Positions 7,329 through 15,503 of a DNA stretch of 32,751 nt are shown here, one piece after another. The position numbers and the translations under genes were made by a program. The stretch covers positions 1 through 32,751 of the forward strand of contig NZ_JAHBBE010000032.1 of NCBI RefSeq assembly GCF_019331805.1. Direction: 5' to 3'. Source of the stretch: Bifidobacterium pongonis (GTDB lineage: Bacteria; Actinomycetota; Actinomycetes; Actinomycetales; Bifidobacteriaceae). The stretch's first letter is position 1. The number at the start of each line of letters is the position of its first letter. Below the pieces are notes generated by a model. It did no database searches. It saw only the letters and a program-made list of their open reading frames with translations, and had not been told where the DNA came from.

Positions 7329-8738
7329 ATGCCGCAACTTCGTGAAGGGCTCAACGTCGAGTTCAAACGGGAATGGAGCGACAGCGCCAAGCGTACGCTT
7401 GTCGCCTTCGCCAACACCGATGGTGGCACCTTGTACGTCGGCATCGATGACGATGGGAACGCCGTCGGTGTGCGTAATCCGGACGAATGCATGCGACAGG
7501 TCACTCAGGCCGTGTCCAACGCGGTGCGACCGGACTTGACGAGTTTTCTGTCCATCGATCGAGAGGATATGGATGGCATCGAGGTCGTTGTCGTCCACGT
7601 CCAGAGAGGCACCAAACGCCCGTATTATCTGACCGATAAGGGCATTCGCCCCGCCGGCGTCTACATACGATCCGGCGCGGCTTCCATCCCGGCGTCGGAA
7701 TCCGCCATCATCGACATGATCAAGGCGTCCTCCGGTCAATCTTTCGAAACGGCGCTCAGTCTGCAGCAATCGCTGACCTTCAATGCCACGAGGAATGCAT
7801 TCAATCAAGCCGGTGTTGCATTCACTCCGGCTTCGTACCGGACGTTGGGCATGACCGATTCGGACGATGCGTACACTAATCTCGCTTGGCTGCTCTCCGA
7901 CCAGTGCACGGCATCGATCAAGGTCGCGGTTTTTCAGGACGCCAACAAGGAAGTGTTCCGCGACCGCCACGAATTCACCGGCTCATTGCTGCAGCAATGC
8001 GAACAGGCGAGCGCGTTCATCGGTCAGTACAATCCCGTGACCGCCAGTACCGCACCCAATATGGAACGAATCGATTCCTACGCCTATCCGCCTCTTGTCG
8101 TCCGCGAGGCTCTGCTTAACCTCATCATCCATCGCGATTATGGTTTCGCCGGTCCGGCGTTGATCAGCGTGTTCAGTACCGGCATGGAATTCACCAATCT
8201 CGGAGGCCTGCCCACCGGACTGAACCAACGTGACATGATGAACGGCATATCCGTGCAACGCAATCCCAAGCTTGCGGAAGTGTTCTACCGACTGCGTTTC
8301 ATAGAGGCTTATGGAACGGGTATTCGCCGAATCATGGGAGCGTACGAACATGCTGAACGACAACCGGTTTTTTCCATTACCGACCACTCGTTCACTCTTG
8401 TGCTGCCGCGGCGGCATGACGTTCCCGTTTCGCCGTCGCCGTCGGATGTCGGTACGACGGGCGGCCAAATGATGGGAGCCAGTACCGTCCCGGTCGAATC
8501 GCAAGGTGTGAAGACCGACGAAGACGACCGGAAGCAATCGGTTATCGACTATGCCATGCAGCATGGCTCGATCAGTAGGGCGCAGGTGGAGGATCTTACC
8601 GGTTTGGCGCAAAGCGCCGCCGTGAAACTGCTGCGTAAACTCGTTCGGTGTGGCAGGCTCACGCGCATTGGTAAGGGACCGTCCACGCGGTACGTGATTG
8701 CCGAAGGTGCAGCGATTGCTGTCGAGCACGCCGAATAG
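7329..8738 (+). CDS. AlbA_2 (Schlafen-type) / HATPase / winged-HTH putative regulator
   Basis: 469 residues in three blocks. Residues about 5-120 form an AlbA_2 (Schlafen AlbA) domain, with LNVEFKREW, AFANTDGGTLYVGIDDDG and GVYIRSGA. Residues about 235-365 resemble the HATPase_c_4-type domain of COG2865 proteins, with YAYPPLVVREALLNLIIHRD, NLGGLPTG and EAYGTGIRRI. A C-terminal winged helix occupies about 405-465 (SRAQVEDLTGLAQSAAVKLL). Members are annotated as predicted transcriptional regulators or ATP-dependent helicase-like proteins; their targets are mostly unknown. ATG 7329 follows AAGGGAG with 6 bases between. The gene sits alone between the two ilvC copies, behind a phased repeat array and between two near-identical terminators, which suggests an inserted, self-regulated unit. 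Function is inferred from domains only. Confidence 0.88.
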   Translation: MPQLREGLNVEFKREWSDSAKRTLVAFANTDGGTLYVGIDDDGNAVGVRNPDECMRQVTQAVSNAVRPDLTSFLSIDREDMDGIEVVVVHVQRGTKRPYYLTDKGIRPAGVYIRSGAASIPASESAIIDMIKASSGQSFETALSLQQSLTFNATRNAFNQAGVAFTPASYRTLGMTDSDDAYTNLAWLLSDQCTASIKVAVFQDANKEVFRDRHEFTGSLLQQCEQASAFIGQYNPVTASTAPNMERIDSYAYPPLVVREALLNLIIHRDYGFAGPALISVFSTGMEFTNLGGLPTGLNQRDMMNGISVQRNPKLAEVFYRLRFIEAYGTGIRRIMGAYEHAERQPVFSITDHSFTLVLPRRHDVPVSPSPSDVGTTGGQMMGASTVPVESQGVKTDEDDRKQSVIDYAMQHGSISRAQVEDLTGLAQSAAVKLLRKLVRCGRLTRIGKGPSTRYVIAEGAAIAVEHAE

Positions 8739-8742
8739 GTGA

Positions 8743-8769
8743 GGCCGCCGCTTATGCGGTGGCCTTTTT
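8743..8769 (+). terminator. Rho-independent terminator of the AlbA_2/HTH gene
   Basis: GGCCGCCGC, loop TTAT, GCGGTGGCC, TTTTT, ending four bases after the stop codon begins the hairpin. It is 27/28 identical to the ilvC-1 terminator. Confidence 0.92.
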
Positions 8770-8840
8770 GTCTGTTTTTGGTGGTGAGGGGCTTGCGCAT
8801 GCCGGATGGGTGGCGAATGAGGGGGTGCGTGTGGGGGTTC

Positions 8841-9112
8841 TCGTACCGGAATCGGACAGGAATGGGCTTGTTTTGTCTGATTTCGGTAATGGGGGAGTGG
8901 AGCCGGGGTGCCTTGGTCAGTTAGCCTCGTACCGGAATCGGACAGGAATGGGCTTGTTTTGTCTGATTTTGGTAATGGGGTTGGGTGAGTGTGGGTGAGT
9001 GGGGTGAGGGCGTGGGGAGTTTCGTACCGGAATCGGACAGGAATGGGCTTGTTTTGTCTGATTCTGGAGAAGGTTTCCCGTTCCCGTTTTCAGACAGGAG
9101 CGGGTTTATTTC
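8841..9112 (+). repeat. Three identical 40-bp intergenic repeats plus a degenerate fourth
   Basis: A 40-base unit beginning TCGTACCGGAATCGGACAGG is present without change at 8841-8880, 8927-8966 and 9022-9061. The similarity continues for about 14 bases after copies 1 and 2 (GGTAATGGGG). A decayed partial copy is seen at 9093-9112. Each unit can fold: AATCGGACA pairs with TGTCTGATT around a G/T-rich loop. Spacers of 46 and 55 bases are G-rich and differ. The stretch 8770-9324 ahead of ilvC-2 has no gene I can support; open frames across the repeats encode only the repeat itself. Confidence 0.88.
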
Positions 9113-9222
9113 GCGTATGCGGGTGTTGTGCGCGGGCGGGGAGCGAAAAGACGGTGGTATGGCTCACGTTGTGGACGGCGGCGAGGTTGGGGGAGCGATG
9201 CCGGTAGGATAGTGCCCAGTTT

Positions 9223-9289
9223 TGAAGGACAAAATCCTTCACAAGACCAATAATCTGCAACACAAGTAGATACCCCGGCACATAGTGCC
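9223..9289 (+). promoter_or_regulatory. Hairpins in the ilvC-2 leader region
   Basis: TGAAGGA, loop CAAAA, TCCTTCA (9223-9241), and GGCACATAGTGCC (9277-9289), whose CAC-ATA-GTG core resembles the repeats at 3859 and 5703. Both lie within 105 bases of the ilvC-2 start. A regulatory role is possible but unproven. Confidence 0.35.
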
Positions 9290-9324
9290 ACACCCCACTA
9301 CATACAAAAGGAGTGCCAATTACC

Positions 9325-10374
9325 ATGGCTGCACAAATCTGGTACGAGAACGACGGTGATCTCTCGGTCCTCGAAGGCAAGAAGGTTGCCATCATCGGTT
9401 ACGGTTCCCAGGGCCACGCTCACGCTCTGAACCTGCGCGATTCCGGCGTCGACGTCGTCGTCGGCCTGCGTCCGACCTCCAAGTCCGTCGAGCACGCCAA
9501 GGAGCAGGGCCTGGAAGTCAAGTCCGTTCCGGAAGCCGCCGCTGAAGCCGACGTCATCATGATCCTGGCTCCGGATCAGTACCAGCGCAACATCTGGAAG
9601 AACGACATCGAGCCGAACATCAAGCCGGGCGCCGCTGTCGCCTTCGCCCACGGCTTCAACATCCACTACGGCTACATCAAGCCGTCCGAGGATCACCCGG
9701 TGTTCATGGTCGCCCCGAAGGGCCCGGGCCACATCGTGCGTCGTGAGTACGTGAACGGCCGTGGCGTGCCGGTCGTCGTCGCCGTCGAGCAGGATCCGCG
9801 CGGTGACGCATGGGCTCTGACCCTGGCTTATGCCAAGGCTCTGGGCGCCCTGCGTGCAGGCGCCATCAAGACCACCTTCAAGGAGGAGACCGAGACCGAT
9901 CTGTTCGGTGAGCAGAACGTCCTCATGGGCGGCGTGAACAAGCTCGTCGAAATGGGCTTCGAGGTCCTCACCGACGCTGGCTACCAGCCGGAAATCGCCT
10001 ACTTCGAGGTGTGCCACGAGCTGAAGATGATCGTCGACCTGATGAACGAAGGCGGCATGAACAAGGATCGTTGGTCCTGCTCCGACACCGCTCAGTACGG
10101 CGATTACACCAACACCTGCATCGACGAGCACGTGCGTGAGCGCATGGAGTACCACCTGAAGCGCATCCAGGACGGCTCCTTCGCCAAGGAGTTCATCGAG
10201 GATCAGGACGCCGGCGCCCCGAAGTTCAAGGCCCTGCAGGAGGAGTACTCCAACGTCCGCATCGAGACCGTCGGCCCGAAGCTGCGCGCCATGTTCTCCT
10301 GGAACAACGGCAAGGACGAGGACGCCGATATGGCCACCTTCAACGGCAAGATCGCCCGTACCCAGGTTCAGTGA
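9325..10374 (+). CDS. ilvC: Ketol-acid reductoisomerase, copy 2
   Basis: A second complete class I ketol-acid reductoisomerase of 349 residues, differing from copy 1 by scattered substitutions only. Cofactor motif [17 protein letters not shown], loop [22 protein letters not shown] and the C-terminal metal-binding helices ([22 protein letters not shown]) are all kept, so it should be active. ATG 9325 is preceded by AAAAGGAG (9306-9313), an 11-base spacing; a GTG at 9313 overlaps that site and is unlikely. Its 5' region differs completely from that of copy 1, pointing to separate regulation. A strong GC-rich terminator follows. Confidence 0.97.
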   Translation: MAAQIWYENDGDLSVLEGKKVAIIGYGSQGHAHALNLRDSGVDVVVGLRPTSKSVEHAKEQGLEVKSVPEAAAEADVIMILAPDQYQRNIWKNDIEPNIKPGAAVAFAHGFNIHYGYIKPSEDHPVFMVAPKGPGHIVRREYVNGRGVPVVVAVEQDPRGDAWALTLAYAKALGALRAGAIKTTFKEETETDLFGEQNVLMGGVNKLVEMGFEVLTDAGYQPEIAYFEVCHELKMIVDLMNEGGMNKDRWSCSDTAQYGDYTNTCIDEHVRERMEYHLKRIQDGSFAKEFIEDQDAGAPKFKALQEEYSNVRIETVGPKLRAMFSWNNGKDEDADMATFNGKIARTQVQ

Positions 10375-10424
10375 GACCGGATCCCGGCTTTGAGGGATTC
10401 CGCCTGACAGCATAGGCGATTATG

Positions 10425-10457
10425 AAAGCGCCGCCCGTATTCGCGGGCGGCGCTTTT
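10425..10457 (+). terminator. Bidirectional terminator between ilvC-2 and the esterase gene
   Basis: AAAGCGCCGCCCG and CGGGCGGCGCTTTT form a 13-bp stem around a six-base loop. The plus strand ends in TTTT and the minus strand in TTT, so it can serve ilvC-2 and, about 70 bases after its stop, the minus-strand esterase gene. Confidence 0.88.
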
Positions 10458-10526
10458 CGTATGGTTTCGTACGTTCGGGCTTGCGCTGTGGGCGCTGCGG
10501 GTGTTGCGGGCGCTGTGGGCTGCGGT

Positions 10527-12284
10527 TCAGTCCACGCGGCAGGTGAAGGGGGCCGCGGGAAGCCCCGATGCGTTGAACAGGGGAGCGGGACCCCAGCTGC
10601 GCCAGGCGTACCGGACCATAACCGGTTCGATCACGTCGTGTGCGACCACGCGCACGGTTGCGGCGTTCTGCGTGCCGCTACCGGGGTCGGTTGCCACGAT
10701 CGCTGCCGAAGCGGGATGGAAAATGCCGTCGATACCGGCGAGCTCGAAACCGGAAGCCCCGGCTTCGCGCGTCGGTCCGGCGGCGTTCTCGCGTTCGCGA
10801 CGGGCCGCATCGCGTCGACTGGCCGGATCGGTGCCGTCGAATCGCAGACCGGATGCGTTGGCGAAACGGATTTCGGCCCCGCCGTTGCCGGACGGACGCG
10901 CCTCAAGCGCTTCAGGTCCGCAATCCGTCACATCAGACCGCCCATAGACGCGGCGCAACGCGCAATCCGCCAACCGTTCGCCGGGCGTGCGCTTGTCGGT
11001 GGGATGGATGTTGTCGTATTCGCCGCAATCCATCAGGCAGACCGCGTGCACGCCGCCGATGGTGTGCGCCGCATCCCATTGCGCGGCGCGGATTGTGGGC
11101 CACAGCATCGGATCGCCGCTCGTCTTGTCGACCTTGCCGTCGATCCACTGCGGCAACTGGACCAGCAGGAACGGCAGATCGGCATCATGCCACAATCCGC
11201 GCCACTGCTCGATCATGAGCCCAAGCAGTTCACGGTACGATTCGCAATACGGTTCATCCTCCTCGCCTTGGTACCACAGCACGCCTTCGATCGTGTACGG
11301 CGCGACGCGGCGGACCATGGCCTCGAAGGCGCCGCAGATATGCCACTGCGAGAACGGTGTGACGGGCGGCGGCCACGGGCAGGCCCCGTACTGCGCGTTC
11401 AACGTGTCCCACGTGATGTCGGGATCGGCCTGTTGCGCGGCGGCGATGGCCGCGTTCCACGCGTCGAAGCGGCTCTGCCATGCGTTCGCGGCGGCATGCA
11501 GCTCCTCGTCGCTCCGGCCCGCGATGGCCTGATCGTAACGGTCCAGATAGCCACGTCCGGCGGCGCAGCCTTCCAGAACGTCACGGCTCATCCAACAGGT
11601 GATCGACGTGCCGCCGATATAGCAGTCCACCACGCCCACGGCGATATCGGGGCCAAGTTCGGCGCGCAGTTTGCGCGCGAAATAATAGGCGACCGCGGAC
11701 ATCACGCCGCTGGTCTGCGGGGAGCTCGCCTGCCAGACGGCGTCGTTCTCCGCCTCCTCGTCCACGACCCCGGTTTTCGGCACATTGCGGAATCGCAGCA
11801 GCGGGTCCGCGCATTGCGCGATGGCCTGTTCCGCGCCGTCGCTGTTGCGCAGCTCGACCTCCATATTGCTTTGGCCGCCTGCCAGCCACACCACGCCGAC
11901 ATACACGTCCGTGAACCGCAGACGGCTTTCGCCAGATTCGACCAACAGGTCGAACGGTCCGGAAGCGGGAAGCGACGGCAGCTGGGCGGACCAGCGGCCA
12001 TTCGACGGATCCACGGAAGAGGAAGCCTGCGCAACCACGGCACCGTCGGCGTCGACGAGGCGCACGGTGACCGCATCGCCCGGCGCGGTGACGCCGTTCG
12101 GCGCGGCATTGCCCGGCATGTCCAGCGTGCCGAACACCGCGATGGGCGTTCCGCGCTGCAGCACCATGCCGTCACCGAATATCGCCGGCATGGACAGTGC
12201 GCCGCAGGTGTTGCGATGCGGCCGTACGTGGGCGCCAGCGCCCTTCATTTCCGATCCGGGTGCTGGCCCGGTTGCCGTAACCAT
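10527..12284 (-). CDS. SGNH/SASA-family carbohydrate O-acetylesterase
   Basis: 585 residues of the SASA (sialate O-acetylesterase-like, DUF303) family. SMPAIFGDGMVLQRG near residue 35 is the typical N-terminal beta-domain motif. The catalytic Ser is about 139 in WLAGGQSNMEVE, and the DxxH pair is Asp424/His427 in DNIHPTDK. No signal peptide is seen, so it acts in the cytoplasm on imported acetylated sugars. ATG follows AAGGAG with 6 bases between. It lies 69 bases behind the CE2-like esterase gene, presumably co-transcribed, and diverges from an ABC importer and beta-mannosidase. Despite the family name, no sialidase or sialic-acid genes are nearby; deacetylation of beta-mannan oligosaccharides is more consistent with context (inference). 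Confidence 0.85.
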   Translation of the reverse strand: MVTATGPAPGSEMKGAGAHVRPHRNTCGALSMPAIFGDGMVLQRGTPIAVFGTLDMPGNAAPNGVTAPGDAVTVRLVDADGAVVAQASSSVDPSNGRWSAQLPSLPASGPFDLLVESGESRLRFTDVYVGVVWLAGGQSNMEVELRNSDGAEQAIAQCADPLLRFRNVPKTGVVDEEAENDAVWQASSPQTSGVMSAVAYYFARKLRAELGPDIAVGVVDCYIGGTSITCWMSRDVLEGCAAGRGYLDRYDQAIAGRSDEELHAAANAWQSRFDAWNAAIAAAQQADPDITWDTLNAQYGACPWPPPVTPFSQWHICGAFEAMVRRVAPYTIEGVLWYQGEEDEPYCESYRELLGLMIEQWRGLWHDADLPFLLVQLPQWIDGKVDKTSGDPMLWPTIRAAQWDAAHTIGGVHAVCLMDCGEYDNIHPTDKRTPGERLADCALRRVYGRSDVTDCGPEALEARPSGNGGAEIRFANASGLRFDGTDPASRRDAARRERENAAGPTREAGASGFELAGIDGIFHPASAAIVATDPGSGTQNAATVRVVAHDVIEPVMVRYAWRSWGPAPLFNASGLPAAPFTCRVD

Positions 12285-12353
12285 ATGATGCTCCTTCGAA
12301 TACGTGGATGGGGATTGATATGTGGGTTGATGCGCGGGGAACGGGAATGCGGT

Positions 12354-13493
12354 TCAGCGCCACAGGGCGGGGCCGAACGACCTGAGATACGACGTGAGCT
12401 CCATGGCCATTTCGCGCTGTTCGGCGATGCGGGGATGCCCGTCCGTGGCCGAGCCGTTGCGCAGATACATGAAATGCCGCACATCCGGGTCGGCCACCGC
12501 CTCGCACACGTCGTCGATGGCGCGATCCCAGACGGGATCATGCCGCAGGATCGTAGTGGCCAGCACGATCAGCGCGTGCGGATACTTGCCGCGCAGCGCA
12601 CGCACGAAATCGACGTACCGCCCGCGCCAATGCCGGGCCTGCTCGCCGTGGTAATCCTCGGCCATGAAATCGTACGGATGCGCGTCGTTCTGCCCGATCG
12701 CCACCACAACCACCTGCGGCACGTACCGTGAGAAATCCCATTGCGGCGTCGCGCCGAGCTCGGGATTGTACGCGGCACGGTCCCAAATGCTTTCCATGCC
12801 GAGATAATCCGGCGCATGGAACCAGCCGATGCCGTCGATGAGACTCGCCCCGCCCTGCGCGACCAGATGCGCCTGCGCCCCGAGATTGCGTGCGGTGACG
12901 GCCGCGTACGAATACCAGGCGTTGCTGTACCCGCTCAGATCGACGTCCGGATCGGCCTGACCGGCGTAGCAGACGGCTTCGCAGCGCTCGCCGCAGGTGA
13001 CCGAATCGCCGTAGAATTCGATGCGGCGGCTCGGCATCGGCTCGGGCGGCGTGGTGATGGAAGCGTCGTCGTCGATGAGCACGCCGTGCATGTCGAGCCG
13101 TGCGCAGCCTTCATCCTGGCGTTTGAAGATGATGACGTCATGTTCGATGTTCGGCAGATCGCCGGCCAGCATGACGGTGACCGGTTCGCGGCGGTCGTGC
13201 TCTTGCGGGCTTTCCGGCTCCACGCGGCTCGGATACCCGTTGACGAGCGATACCGCGTCGTGCGTGGCGTCGATGGGCACGGGCACGCTGACCTGCATGC
13301 CGTCGATGATCGCGCCGAGACGGATGTTGCCGTAGCCCCAATGGTTGACGAGCCGTACGCCGATGGCGGTGCCGGTGCAGCGGAAATGCACTTGGGTGTA
13401 GGGGAACGACCAGACTTGATAGGCGGGGGAATCGTTGATGACTCGGCCCATGGTGTGGCTTAAAGCCGGATTGGTGAAGTCGATAAGCTGCAT
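12354..13493 (-). CDS. CE2-like SGNH carbohydrate acetylesterase
   Basis: 379 residues with two domains. An N-terminal beta-sandwich occupies about 1-150 (VWSFPYTQVHFRCTGTAIGV), as in carbohydrate esterase family 2. A C-terminal SGNH hydrolase has Ser164 in FYGDSVTCGE, GQND near 250 and Asp351/His353 in ATDGHPR. CE2 enzymes remove acetyl groups from xylan and glucomannan; in Roseburia a cytoplasmic CE2 works with a second esterase on acetylated mannan. No signal peptide. ATG 13493 has AAAGGAG 4 bases upstream. It is the first gene of the minus-strand unit, with a LacI-type site (13604-13615) upstream. Substrate is inferred from neighbours. Confidence 0.82.
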   Translation of the reverse strand: MQLIDFTNPALSHTMGRVINDSPAYQVWSFPYTQVHFRCTGTAIGVRLVNHWGYGNIRLGAIIDGMQVSVPVPIDATHDAVSLVNGYPSRVEPESPQEHDRREPVTVMLAGDLPNIEHDVIIFKRQDEGCARLDMHGVLIDDDASITTPPEPMPSRRIEFYGDSVTCGERCEAVCYAGQADPDVDLSGYSNAWYSYAAVTARNLGAQAHLVAQGGASLIDGIGWFHAPDYLGMESIWDRAAYNPELGATPQWDFSRYVPQVVVVAIGQNDAHPYDFMAEDYHGEQARHWRGRYVDFVRALRGKYPHALIVLATTILRHDPVWDRAIDDVCEAVADPDVRHFMYLRNGSATDGHPRIAEQREMAMELTSYLRSFGPALWR

Positions 13494-13603
13494 CGTTCTC
13501 CTTTGACGTGCCGATGTATGGGATTGGTGTGCGCTTGGCGTGTGCTGAGCCGTGCCGGTATCCTCTTCGACGGTAGGCATGCAGCTGAGCAGGCACAATG
13601 ATG

Positions 13604-13626
13604 TTAACCGCTTAAGCATCACTATA
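13604..13626 (-). promoter_or_regulatory. LacI-type operator and -10 box of the esterase operon
   Basis: Minus-strand CTTAAGCGGTTAACAT matches 13-14 of 17 positions of the site in the divergent importer promoter (13838-13854). Just upstream on the minus strand is TATAGT (13626 down to 13621), a good -10 box; no clear -35 is seen. A repressor here would act as a block immediately downstream of the promoter. Confidence 0.6.
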
Positions 13627-13838
13627 CTCCTCGTGTGGGGTCGACGTGGCGATTTCGGGCATTCTGTCGGGTTAAACGGCGTATGAATAAGACACGCCGT
13701 GCACTGAAGAAAACTTTCTGAAAATGATGTCATTCAGCCAAGATCAAGGGTTTTTAGCGTTTTTCCAGCAAAGCGTGAATATGTTGTCATCGGGGAAATC
13801 CTTGTGGCGCAAGGGTTTTGTATATCAACCGCGTTTAC

Positions 13839-13875
13839 TTAAGCGCTTGACATACTGAAATGGCGCGTTTATTCT
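13839..13875 (+). promoter_or_regulatory. Promoter and LacI-type operator of the sugar ABC importer operon
   Basis: TTGACA (13847-13852), exactly 17 bp, then TATTCT (13870-13875). The operator TTAAGCGCTTGA (13839-13850), with the palindromic core AAGCGCTT, overlaps the -35 box, the usual geometry for repression. The same AAGCGCTT core occurs twice in front of the LacI gene (20296-20303, 20320-20327), whose product is the likely repressor. The divergent gap 13494-14018 otherwise holds only a small CCTTG/CAAGG hairpin near 13800. Confidence 0.8.
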
Positions 13876-14018
13876 ATGAGTTACCACTTCACCGAAGGCA
13901 GGCAGAGAGGCCTGAGGAGAGGGGGCATCGCCCAAGGATTCGGTGCAGAGTCCACAGGTGATGAATACGAGGAGGCGAGTGCCGAATCGTACAAGTTTCC
14001 ATAGGAAGGACATGAAGA

Positions 14019-15395
14019 ATGAACTTCAAGAAGATCATCGCGGCGGGCGTTGCGGCCCTGAGCCTGGTCAGCTTCGCAGCTTGCGGCAGCACCAGCGCTT
14101 CCAGCGATCAGACCGACGTGACCTACGATCAGATCAAGCTCGGTGAAACCGGCAAGGACATCAAGGCCAGCATCAAGTTCTACAACGGCCGTACCGATAT
14201 GGGCCTGGATTCCTACCCGGGCAAGAACTGGAAGTCCTACATCGCCGACTTCAACAAGCTGTACCCGAACATCAAGGTCGAATCCCAGACCGATTCCAAC
14301 TACGCCGACAACGCGCTCACCCGTCTGCAGGGCGGCGACTGGGGCGACATCATGATGATCCCGTCCGTCGATAAGTCCGAGCTGCAGAACTACTTCATCT
14401 CCTACGGCTCCCTCGACACCATGAAGAAGCAGGTCAAGCTCGCTTCCGAAAAGGCGTACGACGGCAAGTCCTACGGCATCGCCACCGACGGCCAGACCTC
14501 CGGCGTCGTCTACAACAAGGCCGTGTTCAAGAAGGCCGGCATCGAGACGCTGCCGACCACGCCCGACGAGTTCATCAAGGACCTCAAGCTCATCAAGGAA
14601 AAGACCGACGCCATCCCGCTGTACACCAACTACGCGGCCGGCTTCACCATGGGCGCCTGGGATGCCTACATCGGCACCACCGCCACCGGTGACAACACCT
14701 ACATGAACCAGAAGCTCGTGCACACCAAGGCCCCGTTCAAGGATCCGGGCGACGGCACCCACGCCTACAACGTGTACAAGGTGCTGTACGATGCGGTGGC
14801 CGACGGCCTGACCGAAGACGATTACTCCACCACCGATTGGGAATCCTCCAAGGGCATGATCAACAACGGCAAGATCGCGACCATGGTGCTCGGCGCCTGG
14901 GCCGTGACCCAGATGCAGCAGGCCGGCGACCACGCCGACGACATCGGCTACATGCCGTTCCCGATCTCCGTGAAGGGCAAGCAGTACGCCTCCATGGGCG
15001 GCAACTACTCCATGGGCATCAACAAGAAGTCCTCCAAGGAGAACCAGGAAGCCGCCATGATCTTCGTCAAGTGGCTCACCGAGAAGTCCGGCTACGCCAT
15101 GAACGAAGGCGGCATCCCGATCAAGTACGGCGACGACTCCCTGCCCTCCATCTATGAGGACTTCAAGAACGTCACCATGGAAGCCGACGCCGACTCCCTG
15201 AAGGGCGAAGAGGATCTCTTCACCGAGGTCAACTCCGACTCCGAGCTCGGTATCAACTCCAACGGCAACAAGCGCGTCCAGGCCATCGTCGAGCACGCGG
15301 CCAACAAGGACAAGAAGTTCGACGACATCATGTCCGAATGGAACACGTCATGGTACAAGGCCATGCAGGACGATGACGCCGAAGCCAAGTACTGA
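14019..15395 (+). CDS. Carbohydrate ABC transporter, solute-binding lipoprotein
   Basis: 458-residue family 1 extracellular sugar-binding protein. N terminus MNFKK, a hydrophobic stretch and the lipobox SFAAC place the lipidated Cys at 22, anchoring the protein on the outer face of the membrane. The body shows DSNYADNALTRLQGGDWGDI, GKSYGIATDGQTSGVVYNKA and GAWAVTQMQQAG, typical of oligosaccharide binders. ATG 14019 follows AGGAAGGA with 8 bases between. It opens an operon with two permeases and a beta-mannosidase; a hairpin right after it (15430-15465) would leave the binding protein in excess. No ATPase gene is present; bifidobacterial importers of this type usually share an MsiK-like ATPase. 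Manno-oligosaccharides are the likely ligand by context. Confidence 0.93.
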   Translation: MNFKKIIAAGVAALSLVSFAACGSTSASSDQTDVTYDQIKLGETGKDIKASIKFYNGRTDMGLDSYPGKNWKSYIADFNKLYPNIKVESQTDSNYADNALTRLQGGDWGDIMMIPSVDKSELQNYFISYGSLDTMKKQVKLASEKAYDGKSYGIATDGQTSGVVYNKAVFKKAGIETLPTTPDEFIKDLKLIKEKTDAIPLYTNYAAGFTMGAWDAYIGTTATGDNTYMNQKLVHTKAPFKDPGDGTHAYNVYKVLYDAVADGLTEDDYSTTDWESSKGMINNGKIATMVLGAWAVTQMQQAGDHADDIGYMPFPISVKGKQYASMGGNYSMGINKKSSKENQEAAMIFVKWLTEKSGYAMNEGGIPIKYGDDSLPSIYEDFKNVTMEADADSLKGEEDLFTEVNSDSELGINSNGNKRVQAIVEHAANKDKKFDDIMSEWNTSWYKAMQDDDAEAKY

Positions 15396-15429
15396 TACCG
15401 ACTAACACGTATCTTCCCTTTCTCACCCA

Positions 15430-15465
15430 GCCGGCAGCCGTCGACCGCGAGTTGCGACTGCCGGC
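15430..15465 (+). terminator. Intra-operon hairpin after the binding-protein gene
   Basis: GCCGGCAG (15430-15437) pairs with CTGCCGGC (15458-15465), followed by CTTCCTTTCC. The tail is pyrimidine-rich but not a true T run, so it probably stops only part of transcription or protects the upstream mRNA. Confidence 0.6.
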
Positions 15466-15503
15466 CTTCCTTTCCACAGTCATAGTCTAGAAAAGAGAGC
15501 ATC

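Noticed and set aside
8841..9061. Possible CRISPR array
   Set aside because: Only three units, irregular spacer lengths of 46 and 55 bases, G-rich spacers and no cas genes.
8739..9212. Small open frames encoding VPESDRNGLVLSD-type peptides
   Set aside because: They are translations of the 40-bp repeat in different frames, with no ribosome sites; the repetition is at the DNA level.
10527..12284. Sialic acid utilisation role for the SASA-family esterase
   Set aside because: No sialidase, lyase or sialic acid kinase nearby; all neighbours point to beta-mannosides.
10422..12731. Long plus-strand open frame over the esterase genes
   Set aside because: The opposite strand encodes clear SGNH esterases with catalytic motifs; the plus-strand product is low-complexity Arg/Gly/Ala-rich sequence.
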